A stretch of 7,571 nucleotides of DNA from an uncultured Collinsella sp. (GTDB lineage Bacteria; Actinomycetota; Coriobacteriia; Coriobacteriales; Coriobacteriaceae). Both the position numbers and the translations under genes were made by a program. Shown here piece by piece: positions 5,935 through 7,571 of this stretch. Position 1 is the first letter of the stretch. Every line of letters begins with the position of its first letter. The stretch covers positions 1-7,571 of the forward strand of contig USBA01000086.1 of assembly GCA_900552735.1 (NCBI GenBank), in the 5' to 3' direction. The notes under the pieces were generated by a model that saw nothing but the letters and a program-made list of their open reading frames with translations, was not told where the DNA came from and ran no database searches.

Positions 5935-5940
5935 CACGAT

Positions 5941-6813
5941 ATGCGCGTCGACGAGGTTTTTAAGCAGGCAGCATCCCAGGGCACCGCGCCCGTTTCGTTT
6001 GAGATGTTCCCGCCCAAGGGCGAGCTGACCCTCGATACGGCTCGCGAAGTGGCAGGCAATCTGTGCAAGCTTTCGCCGAGCTTTGTCTCGGTCACCTGCT
6101 CGGCCGGCGGCTCGGGCAACGGTGCCACCACCGCCCCCATCGCGCATATGATTACGAGCGAATTCGATACGCCCTCGGTGGCGCACCTCACCTGCGTTGG
6201 CCGCACCCACGCCGACATCGCCGCCAAGATTGACGAGTATCGCTCGGCCGGTGTGGAAAACGTGCTAGCCCTGCGCGGCGACCTGCCCGCTGGCGCGACT
6301 GAAGATGACAAGCCCGCCTCGGACTACGCCTACGCCTGCGACCTCATCCCGGAGCTCGTCGATGCCGGCTTTTGCGTGGGCGCCGCAGCCTACCCCGAGG
6401 GCCACATTGCCTGCGAGGATCTCAACCTCTCGGTCGAATACCTCAAGCAAAAACAGGACGCCGGCGCGAGCTTCTTTGTGACGCAGCTCTTTTTTGACAA
6501 CGAGTGCTTCTACCGTTTTCGCGAGCTTGCCGACAAGGCCGGCATCACCGTGCCCATTACCGCGGGCATCATGCCGTTTATGGGCAAGTCGCAGATCAGC
6601 CGCATGGTCTTTATGTGCGGCGCGTCGCTGCCCTCCCCCGTCATCAAGATTCTCGCCAAGTACGAGAACGACCCCGAGAGCCTGCAGGCGGCCGGTGTAG
6701 ATTATGCTGCTCGTCAGCTTTGCGACCTTAAGGAGCACGGTGCCGACGGTCTGCACCTGTACACTATGAATCGTCCTGCGATCGCCGCAACCATTATGGA
6801 GCGCCTGGGGTAA
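5941..6813 (+). CDS. metF: 5,10-methylenetetrahydrofolate reductase
   Basis: A flavin enzyme that reduces 5,10-methylene-THF to 5-methyl-THF, the methyl donor for methionine synthase. The 290-aa product is a full-length single-domain bacterial MetF (E. coli 296 aa) with a TIM-barrel fold. Seen: PVSFEMFPPKGE (17-28), whose Glu21 corresponds to the catalytic Glu of the SFEFFPP motif; HLTCVGRTHADI (82-93); GVENVLALRGDLP (104-116), with the conserved flavin-proximal Asp114; AAYPEGH (149-155); KQDAGASFFVTQLFFDN (171-187); PITAGIMP (205-212). It contains no extra C-terminal regulatory domain. The stop codon overlaps the next gene's ATG in TAATG, so the two are probably translationally coupled. Upstream lie a good Shine-Dalgarno and a dyad at 5870-5886. 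The product assignment is very secure; whether NADH or another carrier is the electron donor cannot be read from the sequence. Confidence 0.97.
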   Translation: MRVDEVFKQAASQGTAPVSFEMFPPKGELTLDTAREVAGNLCKLSPSFVSVTCSAGGSGNGATTAPIAHMITSEFDTPSVAHLTCVGRTHADIAAKIDEYRSAGVENVLALRGDLPAGATEDDKPASDYAYACDLIPELVDAGFCVGAAAYPEGHIACEDLNLSVEYLKQKQDAGASFFVTQLFFDNECFYRFRELADKAGITVPITAGIMPFMGKSQISRMVFMCGASLPSPVIKILAKYENDPESLQAAGVDYAARQLCDLKEHGADGLHLYTMNRPAIAATIMERLG

Positions 6814-7571
6814 TGGAAAAACCGCACATCGATACAGCTTTTGGTGAAGTGCCGGCTGACCTTGCGTCGCCGGCGCTCTACCGTATCGATGCTGCCCATC
6901 GCCCCCGAGTCGACCGTGCCGAAATGCTGCGCTACCTGGGCTACGGCGGTCAGCAGATTGAGCCCGAGCTGTCGCAGCGTATTGAGCTTGTCGTTGAACG
7001 TTTGGAACTGGACATTGAGCCCCGTGGCGTGCGACGCGTGTTTGCCGTCGATGCCACGGGCGTCGACGAGCAGGGCGAGCCTTGCATCCGCCTGGTCGGC
7101 ACCAACGTTGAGCTGCGCGGCCGCGATATCTATCGCCACCTCAAAGACGCCCGCTTTGCCGCACTCATGGCATGCACCCTCGGCATGGACGCCGAGCGTC
7201 GCCTGCGCACCACGGGAGCCCAACATCCCCTGGAGGGCGCCGTGCTCGACGCCGCGTGCTCCGCTTACGTGGAAGCCGCCGTTGAGCAAATGGACCAGCA
7301 GGTCAAGACAGACGCCGCCGTTCATGGACTCGCCGGCAACTGGCGCTTTAGTCCCGGCTACGGCGACTGCCCGCTCTCGGCCCAGCGCTCAATCGTCAAT
7401 GCGCTCAACGCCACGCGGCTCATCGGGCTTACCGTCACACCTACCAGCCTGCTCATGCCCACCAAAAGCGTGACCGCGGTGATCGGCCTATTCGACGGCG
7501 AAGTCCACGACGCCCAGAGCCGCCCCACCTGCAATATCTGCCGCATGCGCGAGCACTGCCGCTTCCGCGCC
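6813..7571 (+). CDS. Stand-alone methionine synthase (MetH) reactivation-domain protein, 3' end outside window
   Basis: Probably the reactivation subunit that supports reductive methylation of oxidised cobalamin in methionine synthase. The reading frame starts at ATG 6813 and is open to the window edge (253 codons). Seen: RFSPGYGDCPL (178-188), the hallmark of the MetH activation domain that binds SAM near the corrin; MPTKSVTAVIGL (215-226), also conserved; then CNICRMREHC (Cys 240, 243, 249), a Cys cluster found in free-standing members of the family but absent from the fused E. coli MetH domain. In E. coli this domain is the C terminus of MetH; in Thermotoga maritima it is a separate gene. 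It overlaps metF by one base (TAATG) with no strong Shine-Dalgarno, so translational coupling is likely. The core MetH gene would be expected nearby but is not in this window. An activation domain in a larger protein past the edge is possible but less likely. Confidence 0.88.
   Translation, partial: MEKPHIDTAFGEVPADLASPALYRIDAAHRPRVDRAEMLRYLGYGGQQIEPELSQRIELVVERLELDIEPRGVRRVFAVDATGVDEQGEPCIRLVGTNVELRGRDIYRHLKDARFAALMACTLGMDAERRLRTTGAQHPLEGAVLDAACSAYVEAAVEQMDQQVKTDAAVHGLAGNWRFSPGYGDCPLSAQRSIVNALNATRLIGLTVTPTSLLMPTKSVTAVIGLFDGEVHDAQSRPTCNICRMREHCRFRA

Larger units (their letters stand above)
5515..5940. other. Divergent intergenic region glnN / metF
   Basis: This 426-bp gene-free region must hold promoters for glnN (leftward) and metF (rightward). 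I could not find a confident -35/-10 pair for either; TAGAAT at 5892-5897 is a possible -10 for metF but lacks a good -35. Several symmetric elements are visible: a 6-bp-stem hairpin at 5536-5554 in the glnN leader, a 20-bp palindrome at 5570-5589, the four-box array at 5594-5631, CTGCA-N5-TGCAG at 5687-5701, the 76-bp nested dyad at 5726-5801, and the dyad at 5870-5886. No SAM, cobalamin or THF riboswitch core was recognised. Confidence 0.8.

Noticed and set aside
5875..5940. Upstream GTG start for metF adding 22 residues
   Set aside because: No Shine-Dalgarno precedes it, the added residues are not family-like, and it would begin inside the leader dyad. ATG 5941 has a good ribosome site.
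5800..5940. SAM, cobalamin or THF riboswitch in front of metF
   Set aside because: None of the conserved cores of these riboswitches could be recognised by eye. A covariance-model scan would be decisive.

Overview
The window is high-GC bacterial chromosome that looks like a Coriobacteriia genome, most likely Collinsella or a close relative. That is an inference from codon use and gene content: a single-chain MurT-GatD protein, a type III glutamine synthetase, a flavodoxin-ferredoxin (EFR1-type) protein, and metF followed by a separate methionine synthase reactivation protein. No phage structural gene, transposase or CRISPR array is visible.

Layout. Positions 3-1829 (+) hold the 3' part of a peptidoglycan-amidating enzyme in which the MurT ligase and GatD amidotransferase are one polypeptide. 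A hairpin with a T-run follows (1836-1873), then about 250 bp of gene-free DNA with four alternately oriented copies of a short box at an exact 80-bp period. An extended -10 promoter drives a tRNA-Glu(TTC) gene at 2129-2205, which has its own terminator. Just downstream is a 150-bp stretch with an antisense T-arm-like hairpin and an exact second copy of the last 18 bases of the tRNA gene, which looks like an integration or duplication scar. A hairpin at 2406-2448 closes this block and faces the convergent flavodoxin/4Fe-4S gene (2482-3243, -).

Next come a clear intrinsic terminator (3368-3403, -) and the type III glutamine synthetase glnN (3427-5514, -). The 426-bp divergent region between glnN and metF is rich in symmetry. 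It holds a four-box array with 11-bp phasing that resembles an actinobacterial GlnR operator, a 76-bp three-block nested dyad, and a 17-bp dyad in the metF leader. metF (5941-6813, +) overlaps by one base the start of a stand-alone MetH reactivation-domain protein (6813 to the window edge).

How the genes fit together. metF makes methyl-tetrahydrofolate, and the next gene probably keeps cobalamin-dependent methionine synthase active, so these two form a methionine/one-carbon operon. glnN assimilates ammonium into glutamine, and glutamine is the amide donor for MurT-GatD at the other end of the window. The two are not in one operon, so that link is metabolic only. The most notable items are the MurT-GatD fusion, the putative nitrogen-control operator upstream of glnN, the nested dyad in the divergent region, and the tRNA-Glu 3'-end duplication.
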